This document shows, piece after piece, positions 43,233 through 54,889 of a stretch of 64,000 nucleotides of DNA; the stretch's first letter is position 1; the number at the start of each line of letters is the position of its first letter. A program made the position numbers and the translations under genes. Under the pieces are notes generated by a model that was not told the DNA's origin, ran no database searches, and saw nothing but the letters and a program-made list of their open reading frames with translations. This DNA comes from Buxus sempervirens. Lineage: Eukaryota; Streptophyta; Magnoliopsida; Buxales; Buxaceae. Location of the stretch: positions 7,683,883-7,747,882 of the forward strand of contig OX387183.1 of NCBI GenBank assembly GCA_947561395.2. Reading direction: 5' to 3'.

Positions 43233-44266
43233 TTGATGATTTTAAAATAAAAAAAAAGCAACGCACCTACAAATTTTACATGTGCAATGATGTCACGGTT
43301 AGTATTGGCATATTGCATTATATATATAGGTCCAACCATGTGTGTCCAAAACTTTATAAAGGCATATTCCCTTCTTCTACATAATATTCGACATGGTAGG
43401 TATATTATTATTATTGCTATTATATTGGTTTAGCTAGCTCGTCATTTTCTTTCAATTTTTTTTATTATTTTTGACAATGCTCGTTTTTGTAGATTCCATT
43501 ATTTTAGATGATGTGGTTAGTATTGGCATATTGCATCATATACATGGGCCTGTCCAAATTTTATAAAGGAATCGATTCAGTTGTTGTGCATCATTATTCA
43601 TTACATGATATAGGAGAATCAACGATTAAAGTTCAAGCACTACCAGTTGGTTCAATTATTGATCTAATCAATTTTTTCAATTTGATTTAGGCTATGTTTG
43701 GTATTGCTTTTAGCTTTTGCCACTACAAAAAAATGATGTTTCAGCGGCGGGAGGTGAGCAACTTTTAGTAGCGGTCTTTTAGTGACCGCCACTAAAAGTT
43801 ATATATTCTTTTTTAATCTTCTCGACTTTTCTTCACCTCTCTATCTTCTCTGTAGTCACTCTCCTTCTGTGACTTCGTCTCTTTCTCGCGTTTTCCACCG
43901 CCTGTCTCTTCCCTATCCCTCTCTCTTCTCGGCAAATCATCCCTTTCCACTCCTCTCCCAATCTTTCTGTCTCTCTCGTCTAAGCTCTCTCGCTCTCTCA
44001 CTTTGAATGTAAGGGTTTACCTTTACGGATCAGAAGTAGACAATAGCAAAGACGGCGACAATGCTCTGATCCGACTCTTTGCGGATCTATTAGATTTTTG
44101 TTATGTATAATCATCACATTTGTTTGAAATGATGGACAGAAACAGAGACAATCCGGCATAAAATCTCTAAGAAGAGGAAGTGCTTCTGTATTGTTCTTCT
44201 CATGTCGAAGGAAATCGTGGACACCGAAAAGTAATTCTCCGGCTGTCGGTCATCTTCTCGGCGGAA

Positions 44267-44770
44267 ATGACTAGGAACAGCGGAGAGAGGCCAGAGAAGG
44301 TTGAACGTTCGGGTCCTTCGCGGGCCAGTTTTCAAGGGCTTCACGTTCTTGTTGTTGATGATAGCCTTGTGGATCGGAAGTTTATTGAGCGTTTGCTCAA
44401 GATCTCTTTTTGTAAAGGTTGGTCTCAGAAGCCTTTTTCCTCAGCTTTGATTGCTAGAGAATATTGGTTATTCAGTTCGGTTCTGGTTCTTCCCTGATAG
44501 ACATTCATTCGAAAATTTTTAGTTACGGCGGTTGATAGCGGAAGGAGAGCTCTGCAAATCCTTGGTTTGGATGAGGAAAAGAAATCTGTTGATTTCGATG
44601 TAAGCGTAACTGATCAACATCGAGTTTAAATTAGAGTTTGATATATGACTTCCGATGATTCGCTGATCTGTATCTGATAATTAAATTTTTTAGGTTTAAA
44701 GTTGAATCTGATAATCACGGACTATCGCATGCTCAGGATGACTGGATATGAGCTTCTGAAGAAAATTAAG
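44267..44770 (+). pseudogene. Captured type-A response-regulator (ARR) receiver fragment
   Basis: Three exon pieces keep their introns: 44267-44417 ending in HVLVVDDSLVDRKFIERLLK; 44523-44599 with TAVDSGRRALQILGLDEEKK; 44694-44770 with NLIITDY and MTGYELLKKIK. This is the N-terminal half of a cytokinin-type receiver domain, with the acidic DD pocket and the phospho-acceptor Asp (ITDY). The segment after the acceptor Asp is altered (RMLR where homologues usually have CMPG). Exon 3 appears one base short at its acceptor, shifting frame, and the C-terminal half is missing. It is non-functional as a receiver. Confidence 0.85.
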
Positions 44771-45189
44771 GTCATGCTATCCTTTTTCTCGCTCCCTTCC
44801 TGTGGTTTTTGCTTAGAGAAATAGGTTTGATTCGAAGAAATTAAACCAATACTTATCTTTGTTTGTTTGTTCTTGTGCGCAGGAACCAAAAGAGAAGCAG
44901 GTTTTTAGCAGGTTTGTAATAGTTTGGCAACACTCTTCTATTCTTCAATTGAACGTTTTTAACAGATCCGGTGCTATTTATCAGTTAAAATTCAATTTCT
45001 GTCCTTAAGTGTTCCCATTTAATATTCTCAAATTTGATTCAAGACTGATGAAATAAATTCAGTAATTAATAGTTTTCATTATAAATTTGTCTTTTTATAA
45101 TATCTATTTATCCTCCAGCAATGCATTTGTGCTGTCCCTGCTCACCCAACTCCGAAGACCTTCACTTCACTACTGAAGCTTTCTCTACT

Positions 45190-45362
45190 ATGGCTGTGGA
45201 AGTATGTGTTAGGGCTGCCGTTGGTGCTCCTAATGTCCTTGGCGAATGTAAGATCTCGTTTGCTCTGGTGTTTGTTGTCGTTATTTCTAGATGGATTGCA
45301 AATGGCTTTTGATGGAATTCTGTGTTGGTTGATTGATCTCAGGCCCATTCAGCCAAAGGGTG
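45190..45362 (+). pseudogene. Captured dehydroascorbate reductase (DHAR) 5' fragment
   Basis: ATG 45190 opens MAVEVCVRAAVGAPNVLGE. A GT-AG intron (45248-45342) splits the Cys codon, and exon 2 resumes CPFSQRV, the redox CxxS motif of plant DHAR, a glutathione-dependent enzyme that regenerates ascorbate. After seven residues the similarity is lost (IKSI). Only the first exon and a sliver of the second were captured. Confidence 0.85.
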
Positions 45363-46703
45363 ATAAAAAGCATTAGCAGTGTGGTCCTATACAGGCAAGC
45401 AGAATTATATGTCATTTCTTTATTACTTATTTTTATTAGGGTGGTCTTCTTTTTATGCTACATATTATGGTCCCAAAAAATGTATCCAAAGCCTCAAGGT
45501 GACACTTGACCAATACTTATGGTACATAATTAGATTGTTTATTTAGAATCTTTGTATGTCATAGAATGTAATTGATAGGATGGATGTTGGCATTGAATAC
45601 TGGGTTAATGCATGCTGAATAGGCCTGAAAAAGCATCATTGTACAAGGAATGGAGAAGACTTGCAAACAATTTTACACTTGAATTATATAATTTTGATAA
45701 TAGAGTTTACACCTAGACATATACTATACTAAGAAGCATTAGCTGTTTGTCTTATCAGTTCTGCTCCTTGGCTGAGAACCCAGAACTAAAAACGATGCTA
45801 TCAATAACAGATACCTATAAAGTGACTGTTGTTCCAGGTTTCCACCTTAAATGTACCATAAACTTAATATGGGAGTGGGATATCTGGGATTTCATTCCTT
45901 GCTGCAGGGGTCTACGTGGTTCTTGCATATTGTTTGCTCAATTTTGTTTGTAAGAAGTCCATAAATATCTTTGACCAATACTTGATTTTTCGTGCGTGAT
46001 TTTTGGCCACTAGCTTGAATGCTTCATGTACTTAGATCAGGTAATGATATTGCTGCCTTCTTGGCAAAGGCAGGAGCTTGGAGATCAGATTTCTTTGTTG
46101 ATTCTCATGTGAATGATAATAGGGGGCTATGATTAGCTGTATCCTTATTTCTTTTCCTTTTTTTCGTTTTCTGGGTCTTACTCTTTTGAGGTGACCTTCT
46201 ACATTCTTCTTCCCATTTTAATATCTTCATTACTCTTAAAAAAAAAATGTAAGTTGGACTTGGAAGGAAAAACCAAAACAAAGTCAGGGGATATCATGTT
46301 CAGAATAAGGTTAGGTTTGAAAATAAAGTTATGGTTTTTCAACCATTTGAGTAGATTTTGATTGTGATATAGATTGTTAGATATTGTAGTACTATATTGT
46401 GCATTCAGTACCTGTCTTGGGCATGATTTAATTTGTCTCTGGTAAAGACACCCAGAACCTACCAAAAATTCTGTGAAGTCAACCTATAATTATTTGTAAT
46501 TTCTTCAGGTAATTTCATGACTGGTCAACCATTGTCATAGAATGAACCATGTTATGGTTCTGGATTTTATGCTGAACCACAGATGAATTTTAATGAGAAT
46601 CTTATGGAGCTGAAATCCTATGGTTATTTATGGAGCTGAAATTATATGGAAAGATTTGGTTATTTATATTTATTAGTTTCAACTCTTTTAATTTTTCTCT
46701 CAG

Positions 46704-46926
46704 GAAGTTGCTTGTTCTATGGGTCTGAATCTTGGAAAGATCAAGATAAAACGGTTTTCTGATGGTGAGACTTTTGTCCAGTTGGAAGAAAGTTCAAGGG
46801 GTTGTAATGTATTTCTGGTGCAACTAGCATGCCCTCCAGCAAATGAGAATCTTATGGAGCTATTAATAATGATAGATGCATGTCGAAGGGCATCTGCAAA
46901 GAATATTACAGCGGTCATTCCAGTGC
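46704..46926 (+). pseudogene. Captured ribose-phosphate pyrophosphokinase (PRPP synthetase) exon
   Basis: After a splice acceptor (ctctcag) the frame reads [20 protein letters not shown], then [20 protein letters not shown] and [11 protein letters not shown]. This is a highly conserved internal exon of plant PRPP synthetase, which makes PRPP from ribose-5-phosphate and ATP. Similarity stops at AVIP, a natural exon end. A 19-bp scrap of this exon (atgagaatcttatggagct) also appears upstream at about 46592. Confidence 0.88.
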
Positions 46927-47084
46927 CAAGCAGCAAATGGCACAAATAATATAAATAATATTGCATAAATGGGATCAGAACATGGTTTTTATGTCTTTTG
47001 TAAATTTCTTATTTGGAGCGCTACTGCCCAACTATGATCAGAAATTTGTACGTATGCTTGAGCATGAGCATTTGGGTACGTGGA

Positions 47085-47218
47085 GCAAGATAGGAGCGCC
47101 ACTGGGGTAGGGGGCAGGAAGCATGTGGGACGGGCATTGGGTAGGGGCAAGCGGGTAGGGAGTGGGCAGGGGCAGGGTGCAGGGGGCAGCGGCCAGGGGC
47201 AGGGGGCTAGGTGGACGC
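47085..47218 (+). other. G-rich tract with quadruplex-forming potential
   Basis: The plus strand contains more than ten runs of three to six G with short spacers (gggtaggggcaag, gcaggggcagggtgcagggg). It lies near the right end of the CACTA-like element, between the PRPP synthetase fragment and the subterminal repeats. The minus-strand frame through it (Pro/Leu-rich) is a by-product. Confidence 0.6.
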
Positions 47219-47451
47219 GCCAATAAAAGAAATTTTTTTTAAAAAAAACGCAACACTACTGCGGCGGTCATAAAACCACCGCTAAAACTCTCAAAGACCG
47301 CCGCTAAACGATTTAGCGACGGTACCATCCTTCTGTGGTGGACAACTGTCGTGTCGACCTGTTTTTAGCGGCAGTTTGTTTGCCTTTACCGGCGGTCACG
47401 ATCCGCCGGTAAAGGTCTGTATTTTTGTTGTGCCCTGCAAAAAATCAATCA

Positions 47452-47491
<40 letters not shown>

Positions 47492-48533
47492 TGAGTTTGG
47501 TGGACCATAACTCAACTTCTTTATAAAATTATTTTCTGTTTTTAAGATTGTTTTTTTTTTTAATAATACACGCCTACTTTGTATTATAGAAGTAGTGAAT
47601 AATTATGCAAATTTATGTTAACATAAGCAATCAATGCACAATCATTCAATTTTCGAATGATAGCTTTCATTTTTCATTTTTTCCTCACAGGTTAAGAATG
47701 CTAATAAAGAGATGTGATTAAGGATGAATCATGTGAGCAAAGATTGCTTGAGATGCCCTTCAATTTTACAAAGTTCACTTATTTGTGGACATCTTTATTA
47801 TTCATAGAATACTTTTTTAAGATCTCATATCATAGGAAAATGGAACCATTTGTAATAAGAAAAATGAAATTTTTTTCAGAGAGAAAAAATCTCAAGTTGT
47901 CACATACTATCAAGTGTGAGTGATGGGTTTTTGTTATGGTGAAGAAGTTGAACAAGTCATTGTTTTTTTTAAAAAGAATTTGTTTCACATGATATGAATG
48001 CAGATAGAGAAATGTGATGGTTAAGGATGAATCATGTGAGTAACAATTGCTTGAGAGGCATTCAATTTTATATAATTCACCTATTTGTGAATATTTCTCT
48101 TTCTCACATAATAATTTTGTTTAGATCATATCGCATAAAAATGCAAACATTTGTTAAAACAAATATGAACTTTTTGTTTAAAAAAAAATCTCAAATTGTT
48201 ACATAATACTAGATGTAAATCTTGTGCTTTTACTTTTCTTAAGAAGTTAAGCAAGTCAATTTAAATGAAAATGCTGGTGAACATCACACTAATTAAATTA
48301 ATTAACATCAATTAAAACAGATGACTTTGAGTTATTGTTTTCTTTCTTTCTTCCATCTCATTTATTTATTTTTGCACTTTTCTTATGAATAATTTGAACG
48401 AAGGATTTCAACTTCGGCTGCTACTTAAACCTACTACATAAAAGAATAAAAGATGACGTGCTAAGTCAATGTTCTTTATTTCCCTTTCCATATATAAATT
48501 GAAAGCTTTGCAACTTTGGGTTAAAATCTTCCA

Positions 48534-48710
48534 GCATTGGTCACTGCTATGGCGTGAAAAGCTGCCATATTGCCATGTGTATCATCTCATGTTAGTGTTT
48601 GTTCAGGTGGGCCCCACTCGAAACATTTACAACAACGAAAAAAACAGTGACCGTGAGATGTTACACATGGTACCATGGCAGCATTTCACGACAACAACAG
48701 TGACCAATGC
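48534..48710. mobile_element. MITE with about 55-bp imperfect terminal inverted repeats
   Basis: The left arm starts gcattggtcactg and the right arm ends cagtgaccaatgc. Complementarity continues inward (gtgaaaagctgccat against atggcagcatttcac; atcatctca against gagatgtta). Total length is 177 bp with a short centre. I could not identify a target duplication, so the superfamily is open. Confidence 0.65.
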
Positions 48711-49027
48711 AAGGTAAACATAGCGAAAGATTTCATTACGACTTGTTATATCTTCCAAGACTGTGCACCTAATAATTTTCCATAATATCAAGCCAAAATC
48801 TGTATATGAACGTCCAGGCACGGCATAGCTACATAGAGCTTGGGGTGGGCCATTGCCCAACCTAAAATTGCAAAAATTACTATATAATTAACATATGTAT
48901 AGTTATGCCCATCTTAAAATTTTTAATTTGCTCCCATTGTTCTTCTAATTACAACTGTTCATCTTCCATCTTTAGTTCAAAGATTTACTTTACTCACCTC
49001 AATTGAAAATCATAACTTCACCACTGC
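48711..49027. other. Short unassigned spacer
   Basis: AT-rich, no gene and no repeat recognised apart from ordinary A and T runs. Confidence 0.4.
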
Positions 49028-49929
49028 GCCCATGTAAGACCCTGATTTTTGTGAGTTATTTATTTATTTATTTAGTTATTTATTCTGATGTATAAACTGT
49101 GTTTATCAGGTTATTTTGTGGTTTGAGGGCTTAGCCCATACTCGTATGTACAGGCGTTATATAGCCATTTTTCCGAAAAATCGTAGTATTATCATTGGTA
49201 TTATTAAAGTATAGTTAAGTGATTATTAACGCGAATGGATGCGGAACATGTAGTATTTCCGGTGGGCGAGCATGCATAGGATCAAGGAAATGGGAGAGTA
49301 TTCGAGCGCGTATGTATCAAGTAAATGTACTAAAATGGAAAGTAGGGTTGGGTTTATGAGAATACGCTTATCGTAATTTGGGAAACATTTTCGTTAAGTC
49401 TGGACATCAGGAGAGATAGCGATTTCGGCTGGAGTGGCGACTAGGGTTTCTGTTCGTGAAGAACCAGAAATCGCAAGTGCTGAAAGAAGGAGTTCGGAGT
49501 TGAAGTTCAGTGGGTTAACTCTCGCTGCTCGAGAAGTTTGGTTTGGAGAGATTTTCCTTCGCGTGCGTGGCCGGAGAAGTGATCGGCCGAGGTTTTACCA
49601 TTCGGGAATAAGCGCACTCAGGTGAGTAGCACTGATTTACAACTGGGGTTTTGTGTTTTATGTTTCTCTCGAGATTATTCTGATGCATGGTTTATATATC
49701 AACTGATAGTATGAGTTTTTCTGGTTTTCTGGTTTTCGGGAAATTACGTGAACAGAGTCTCCGGATTTAATTTTATAATTGAAAATGAAAGTGTTTAGAT
49801 TAATTCCAAATATGGTTGGGAAGTCTTCTGGGAGTATTAGGAGTGTATTGGAGTAATTACAGAGGTTCACAAACCGGCCAGTCATGTAGATCTCAAAATA
49901 ACAGAGAAATGAAAATCACAGGGGGTATC

Positions 49930-50210
49930 CGCTCACCTCGCGCTCACCGGCGCTCACCTCAGAGGTAGGCGCCCCGTTAAAAACGACCCACCGCTCATCT
50001 CGCGCCCGGCTGCCGCTCAGCTCGCGCTCAGCGGAAAACGATGCGCCCATCTCGCGCGAATCTCGCGCCCACCTCACGCCCATCTCGCGCTCATCTCACG
50101 CTCACCTAGCGTCGGGTGAGCGGCAGGTCGATTTTGCCCTTTTTCTTCACCGCCGACCGGCGCTCACCTCGCGCCCACCTCAGTAAGTGAGCGGCAGACC
50201 TATTTTGCTT
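49930..50210. repeat. GC-rich tandem motif cgctcacctcgcgc in the solo LTR
   Basis: More than ten variants of cgctcacctcgcgc or cgcccacctc are packed in 280 bp, with higher GC than the surroundings and many CpGs. Confidence 0.7.
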
Positions 50211-50810
50211 ACTGAAATGGAATTTCTGATTTGACCAAGAGTATTTGCATTACTTAGGGGTTAAACCACTTCACTATTCACTTGGTTAGGAACCTGGGAA
50301 ACCATTTTGCCTATGAAATTATTAAGGGAAAAATTATTGAACCTCTTAAGAGTTTTTAAGTTGAGTTTAGGTTACTTATGAGTATTGTGCCGGACACCAA
50401 ACTAGTAAGAGTTACCAGTTGCTTTTCCTTGTTCTATACACTGTTTTGATTGAGAAGTTATTGTATTTCTGGTTTCACTTGTTGGAAACTTTAAATGTAT
50501 TGAAAGGATTTCCTTGGTCTGAATGCTTGAGTTTTATTTCCAAATGGTATGTGTTACGGAAATGAGAAAAATACTGAAGTACTTGAAGTACTGCTTGGTC
50601 CAGAGGGACAGGTGATGAATTGTGATGAGTTTTTACATGATGTGGAATGAATGGTTTTGTTTTGATATTGAAATTGAGATTATACGATGTTTACTGTTTT
50701 GGTCTAGCTTGTCCTGGATCCAGATGTTTAAGCTTAGTAATGTGATGTTATTGTTGGTTGTTGGAATTGCATGGCCTTGTGTGTTGCCACGACCGGTGTA
50801 GAGCAGCCAG

Positions 50811-50935
50811 AAACCCTGAGTAGGCCTGGTTGTCAATGCAGAAACCCGGGGAGTAGGCCTGCATTGGATGATGAAACCCTGAGTAGGCCGTCATTTCAGA
50901 GTATCCGAAACCCTGAGTAGGCCGGAACTGTGTAC
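50811..50935. repeat. gaaaccctgagtaggcc short repeats in the solo LTR
   Basis: Four copies (one as gaaacccggggagtaggcc) are separated by 15-30 bp segments, each of which partly mirrors its neighbour (ttgtcaatgcag, tgcattggatg). Confidence 0.7.
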
Positions 50936-51521
50936 ATGGAGGTGTGGAGTGTCTACTTGGCATGTTTAATTTATCAACTAAACGATAGTCATGACATTGA
51001 CCAATCGATGTGTTATTGTACTTAACTGAGATGTGATTTGTTTGATTTGAACTTGGGAAATTGATGTTGGTTGTTTAAACGTATTGTAGTGTTGTCGATG
51101 CATAGTTTTAAAATGTGATTCAACTATTTCTGCATGCATGTGCTACTCGCTGAGATATTCGTATCTCACTCTGTTGTTGTTCTGTTTTTCAGATACTCGT
51201 GGTGAGGCGATTACTGGGGTAGATCCTGCTGAGGCATATAGGGAGGAAGACTACTATTACCTTCCTTAGACTTGTAGGTTATCTGTTCCGAATTTGAGAA
51301 CTTTGAATTAATTGAGATGTATTAAAGTAAATTGGGGATGAACCATATGATTTCAGTTCAGTTTAAATGTTACAATTTTGCATAAATGGAAATGTGCACT
51401 CTGTCAGGTTATAGATGTATGATTATCCAGCGATCATAAATTGATTAACGATCCTTGCCTAACCTCCGTGAGACGTGTTATATCTTTAATGAACAACACG
51501 GATCCGGGGCGTTACAGCCCA

Positions 51522-51968
51522 TGTGATGGGTCCTACTAGTTATATTTCTATTATTTCTCTTCTTCTCCAATAATAGCTTGCCCATGCAAATTGCACTCTA
51601 TTAATAGCTTGCCCATGCAAATTGCACTGTATTGGATTGTCAATCTGTTTCTCCTCTTCTTATACATGATATTCAGCGTGCTTGGTATATTATTATTACT
51701 GCTATTATTTTCTTTCCATTTTTTTTTGACGATGCTTGTTTTGGTATATTCCATTATTCTAGATGCTGTGGTTAGTGTTGGCATATTACATCATATGTAT
51801 GGGTCCAACCATGTCAGTCCAGATGCTATATATGCATCATTACATAATATGAGAATCAATGATTAAGTTACAGCAGTACTAATTGGTTCAATTATTGATC
51901 TAATCAATTTTTAATTTGATTAAGGCTATGTTTGGTATTGCTTTTTTATTTTGCAGCAAAAATCAATA

Positions 51969-52039
<71 letters not shown>

Positions 52040-54840
52040 CTTTAGTAAATAAAAGTAGCCTAATTTTCTTGACAGTTTTTGGACTAAAACTCAACTTAAC
52101 ATACATATAGTTATACCCATCCTAAAATTAGTAAGGGGCGTAGCACGTAGAAAATGTGGGCCCACTTAGATAAATAGTCCAAGGTAGTTACAACATGTTC
52201 AAAATAGTGAGGGAATGTTGTGTTTGGGGAAGGCAGTGTATGGAAAAAGAAAACGAGGCAAGAATCTAGAGGGATATATTCCCCTCTTCTCTTTATTTAT
52301 AGCATAGATTTTCTGCTTTAAAATTGTTTGGTTTTTTATAATGCATTCCTATTACGTATAATATAAGTAGTGAATAATTATGCAAATTTATATTAACAAA
52401 AGCAATCAATGCACAATTATTCAATTTTCGAACGATAGCTTTGATTTTTCGTTTTTCATTTATTATTTTTTCTTCACAAATTAACAATGCAGATAGAGAG
52501 ATGTGATGGTTAAGGATGAATCATGCGAGTAAAGATTGCTTGAGAGGCCCTTCAATTTCAAAGAGTTCACTTATTTGTTAACATCTCTATTGTTCATGGA
52601 ATAATATTCTTAATATCATATCATAGAAAAATGCAACCATTTGTAATAAGAAAAATGAATTATTTTTTTTTGAAAAATTCTCAAGTTGTCACATACTATT
52701 GGGTGTGGATGATGTACATGTTTTTTTTATGGTCAGGAAGAACAAGTCAATTTAAATGAAAAGATGAACATCACACTGCTTAAATTAATAGCAATTAAAA
52801 AAGATGGTTTTGAGTTAGTGTTTTGTCTTTCTTTCTTCCTTTTTAAATTCTTTTTACATTTGTTATGAATACTTTGAAACAAGGCTTTCAACTTGGATTG
52901 TGACTAAAACCTAATCTACATTTAAAAAAAAATGACTGTTACTATAGAGTAAAAAATGACTTGCTAAGTCATTGTTCTTTAGTTCCCTTTTCTTATATAT
53001 ATTGAAAGAAGCTTTGCAACTTGGATTGGTACTTAAACCTAATTCGTATAATAAAAGCAAATTGCCATTCCATAACCAACATTGGGGTCACTTTCCTTGG
53101 TTTTAATATCTTTTATCAAAAAATCTTTTTATCACAAATAATTCACACCTTTCTATCAGATCTAGATTCGCTATGTGAATGCCTTGGGTGAAGCCTTTGT
53201 CAGCTTTCCAATATACTGAATATTTTTGGTTTGTTCAATAACAGATATAGACAGAAGACCATATTCTGATGGATTAACAGGTTAAAAACATAATGAATTA
53301 TTAGCCAAGGGAGATTCAACATATGTTTAACTTAAATTCATTGTTACTAGTCTAGTTCTGGGCCCAAATTGATTGTCCTTAAGCACTAAATAAGACATTA
53401 TTCTTATTCTAAAGACATTTTTTGCATTTTCGGAATATGCCTTGGAATTCCTTACTTTTAAAACATCAATAATATCAAAACCTATTTATAGTCTAGTTCA
53501 TTCATCCTTCAAAGCATTTTATCTGAAAATCTTCTTATGTATTGCTTCATCCCTGTTGAGCAATAGATTAATTCGGTTTCCCTACAAACGAAAATGTGTT
53601 TGCACGTCATATACATTTTCAGAAACATGCAAATATATAGAACACTCAATCCTAATTTTCACTTCAAAAGCTTACTGAAATGATCAAATGCTTTTTAATG
53701 GACGAAGACGAAGCACATGGTACTAAGTTCCTAAGGCCAGATTCTTGAGTGTTGTTAAAAAAAAATCAAAAATCAACTGTGAAGTTCTTCTAAACTGGTT
53801 GCAGGCTGGCTTCCAAATATCAAGTAGTGTAAAAGCAGCAGTAGCTTCTTATGCTAAAGTAGAAGTTTCATTAAGGTCACAAAAATTGTTCTAGAAGTAT
53901 TAATGTTCGGCAAGGAGTTGGATAAACAAGACAAAACGACAAAACACCCTTGCCACTACAAGAGAAGGAGCCTTAAATTTGTGTAAGTAAATAAGATAAC
54001 GTATGATCAACAAAGTCAGTTGCAGCAATCTCACTTGAATCAAAATTTTCTTAAAAAAATATTTGGCTTACAGTTTGGTATTATGATTTAGGTTCTTTTT
54101 TCTATTGTCATTAACAGGGTCAAATTTATTTTCTTTCTTTTTTTTTTCTTTGGTGACTATTATTACAGAACATAGGTTCTTTATGAATTTTTTAAGTAAA
54201 TTTGTTAATGAATTTTAACAGGTTTAGATAACAAACATTTTTCCTTTTCCTTAAAAAAAATAAATCAAAATTTCAAATAAGAATTTTGCAAACAATGGCT
54301 ACAATTTGGGACTGATGCTGTGTTTGATGAGTAGTGGTCTATTTTCACAGTTGTTCAAGCCTTGTGCAAATATCTGGCTTCAACTACAACATGCCAACTA
54401 GTCACCAAAACTTAGTCTTCACAGAAGTTTCAAGAAATGAAGTATTAACCAATGTGTAAGAAATTGAAAGAACCTACAGGATAAAAGCATAATTTTTGAG
54501 TTGCAACTTTGCTTTTATTCGTTTTATTGTAAAAAAAATTTTACAATAATTACCTCCCATTTAGAGTTAAAAGTTTAGCAACACCTCTGCATTAGTATAG
54601 ATCTTAATAAAATTGCCCATATTCTGCTGTTTTTGGAGGATCAAAAGCAAAACGCAAAACGTAGTGACAAAACCAGATAATAAGCAATACACAATGCTTA
54701 ATGTGGGGTTTGTATATATATATAAACAACCTACAGGTGCACAATCAAATAAAGTTGATAGAAATGTTTATAAAAGACGTTTAGTAAAATCAAGTTGAAG
54801 TTATTTTATAGAGAGATCGAGATAGAGATTACCAGATAGT
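51522..54840. repeat. Segmental copy B of the triplicated unit
   Basis: Matches copy A up to about 53050 and copy C over most of its length. It includes a roughly 70-bp (AT)n microsatellite (51969-52037) and two 30-bp direct repeats containing agcttgcccatgcaaattgc (51573 and 51603). At 53041-53060 the sequence aattcgtataataaaagcaa is the unoccupied version of the mini-Helitron site in copy C. No gene is recognised. Confidence 0.65.
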
Positions 54841-54889
54841 TTATAATTGTATTTTGGTTTGATTTGATTGTCATTGTCATGCCATTTTT

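Larger units (their letters stand above)
43722..47431. mobile_element. CACTA-like element carrying three captured gene fragments
   Basis: The left end reads (C)ACTACAAAAAAATGATG and the right end, reversed, (C)ACAACAAAAATACAG. Both are followed by subterminal GC-rich words such as agcggcgg, accgccgctaaa and ttttagcggcag, typical of CACTA (En/Spm) ends. With the first C counted as host, GCC is duplicated on both sides (43719-43721, 47432-47434). The same host sequence without the insert is seen in copy B near 51940. No transposase is recognisable. Instead there are fragments of a response regulator, DHAR and PRPP synthetase, all on the plus strand, so it is a Pack-type non-autonomous element. 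Confidence 0.78.
43233..48533. repeat. Segmental copy A of a triplicated AT-rich unit (interrupted by CACTA)
   Basis: 43233-43721 and 47435-48533 together match copy B (about 51640-53050) and copy C (about 54960-56000). Shared phrases include ggcatattgcatcatata, ggctatgtttggtattgctt, agtgaataattatgcaaatt and aaggatgaatcatgtgag. The aaggatgaatcatgtgag part occurs twice inside copy A (47723 and 48023). No coding function is seen. A 30-bp (AT)n run sits near 47456. Confidence 0.7.
49033..51516 (+). mobile_element. Solo LTR with 5-bp target duplication
   Basis: Begins TGTAAGACCC and ends GGGGCGTTACA, flanked on both sides by GCCCA (49028-49032 and 51517-51521). It is 2,484 bp with no pol motifs, so it is most simply an LTR left by recombination of a full element. 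It contains a GC-rich cgctcacctcgcgc repeat (49930-50210) and four gaaaccctgagtaggcc words (50811-50935). A related, much shorter relic lies in the Ulp1 intron on the opposite strand. The superfamily is not determined. Confidence 0.8.

Noticed and set aside
45747-45953. Fourth captured gene fragment in the CACTA-like element
   Set aside because: The frame (ENPELKTMLSITDTYKVTVV) looks exon-like, but I could not tie it to any family.
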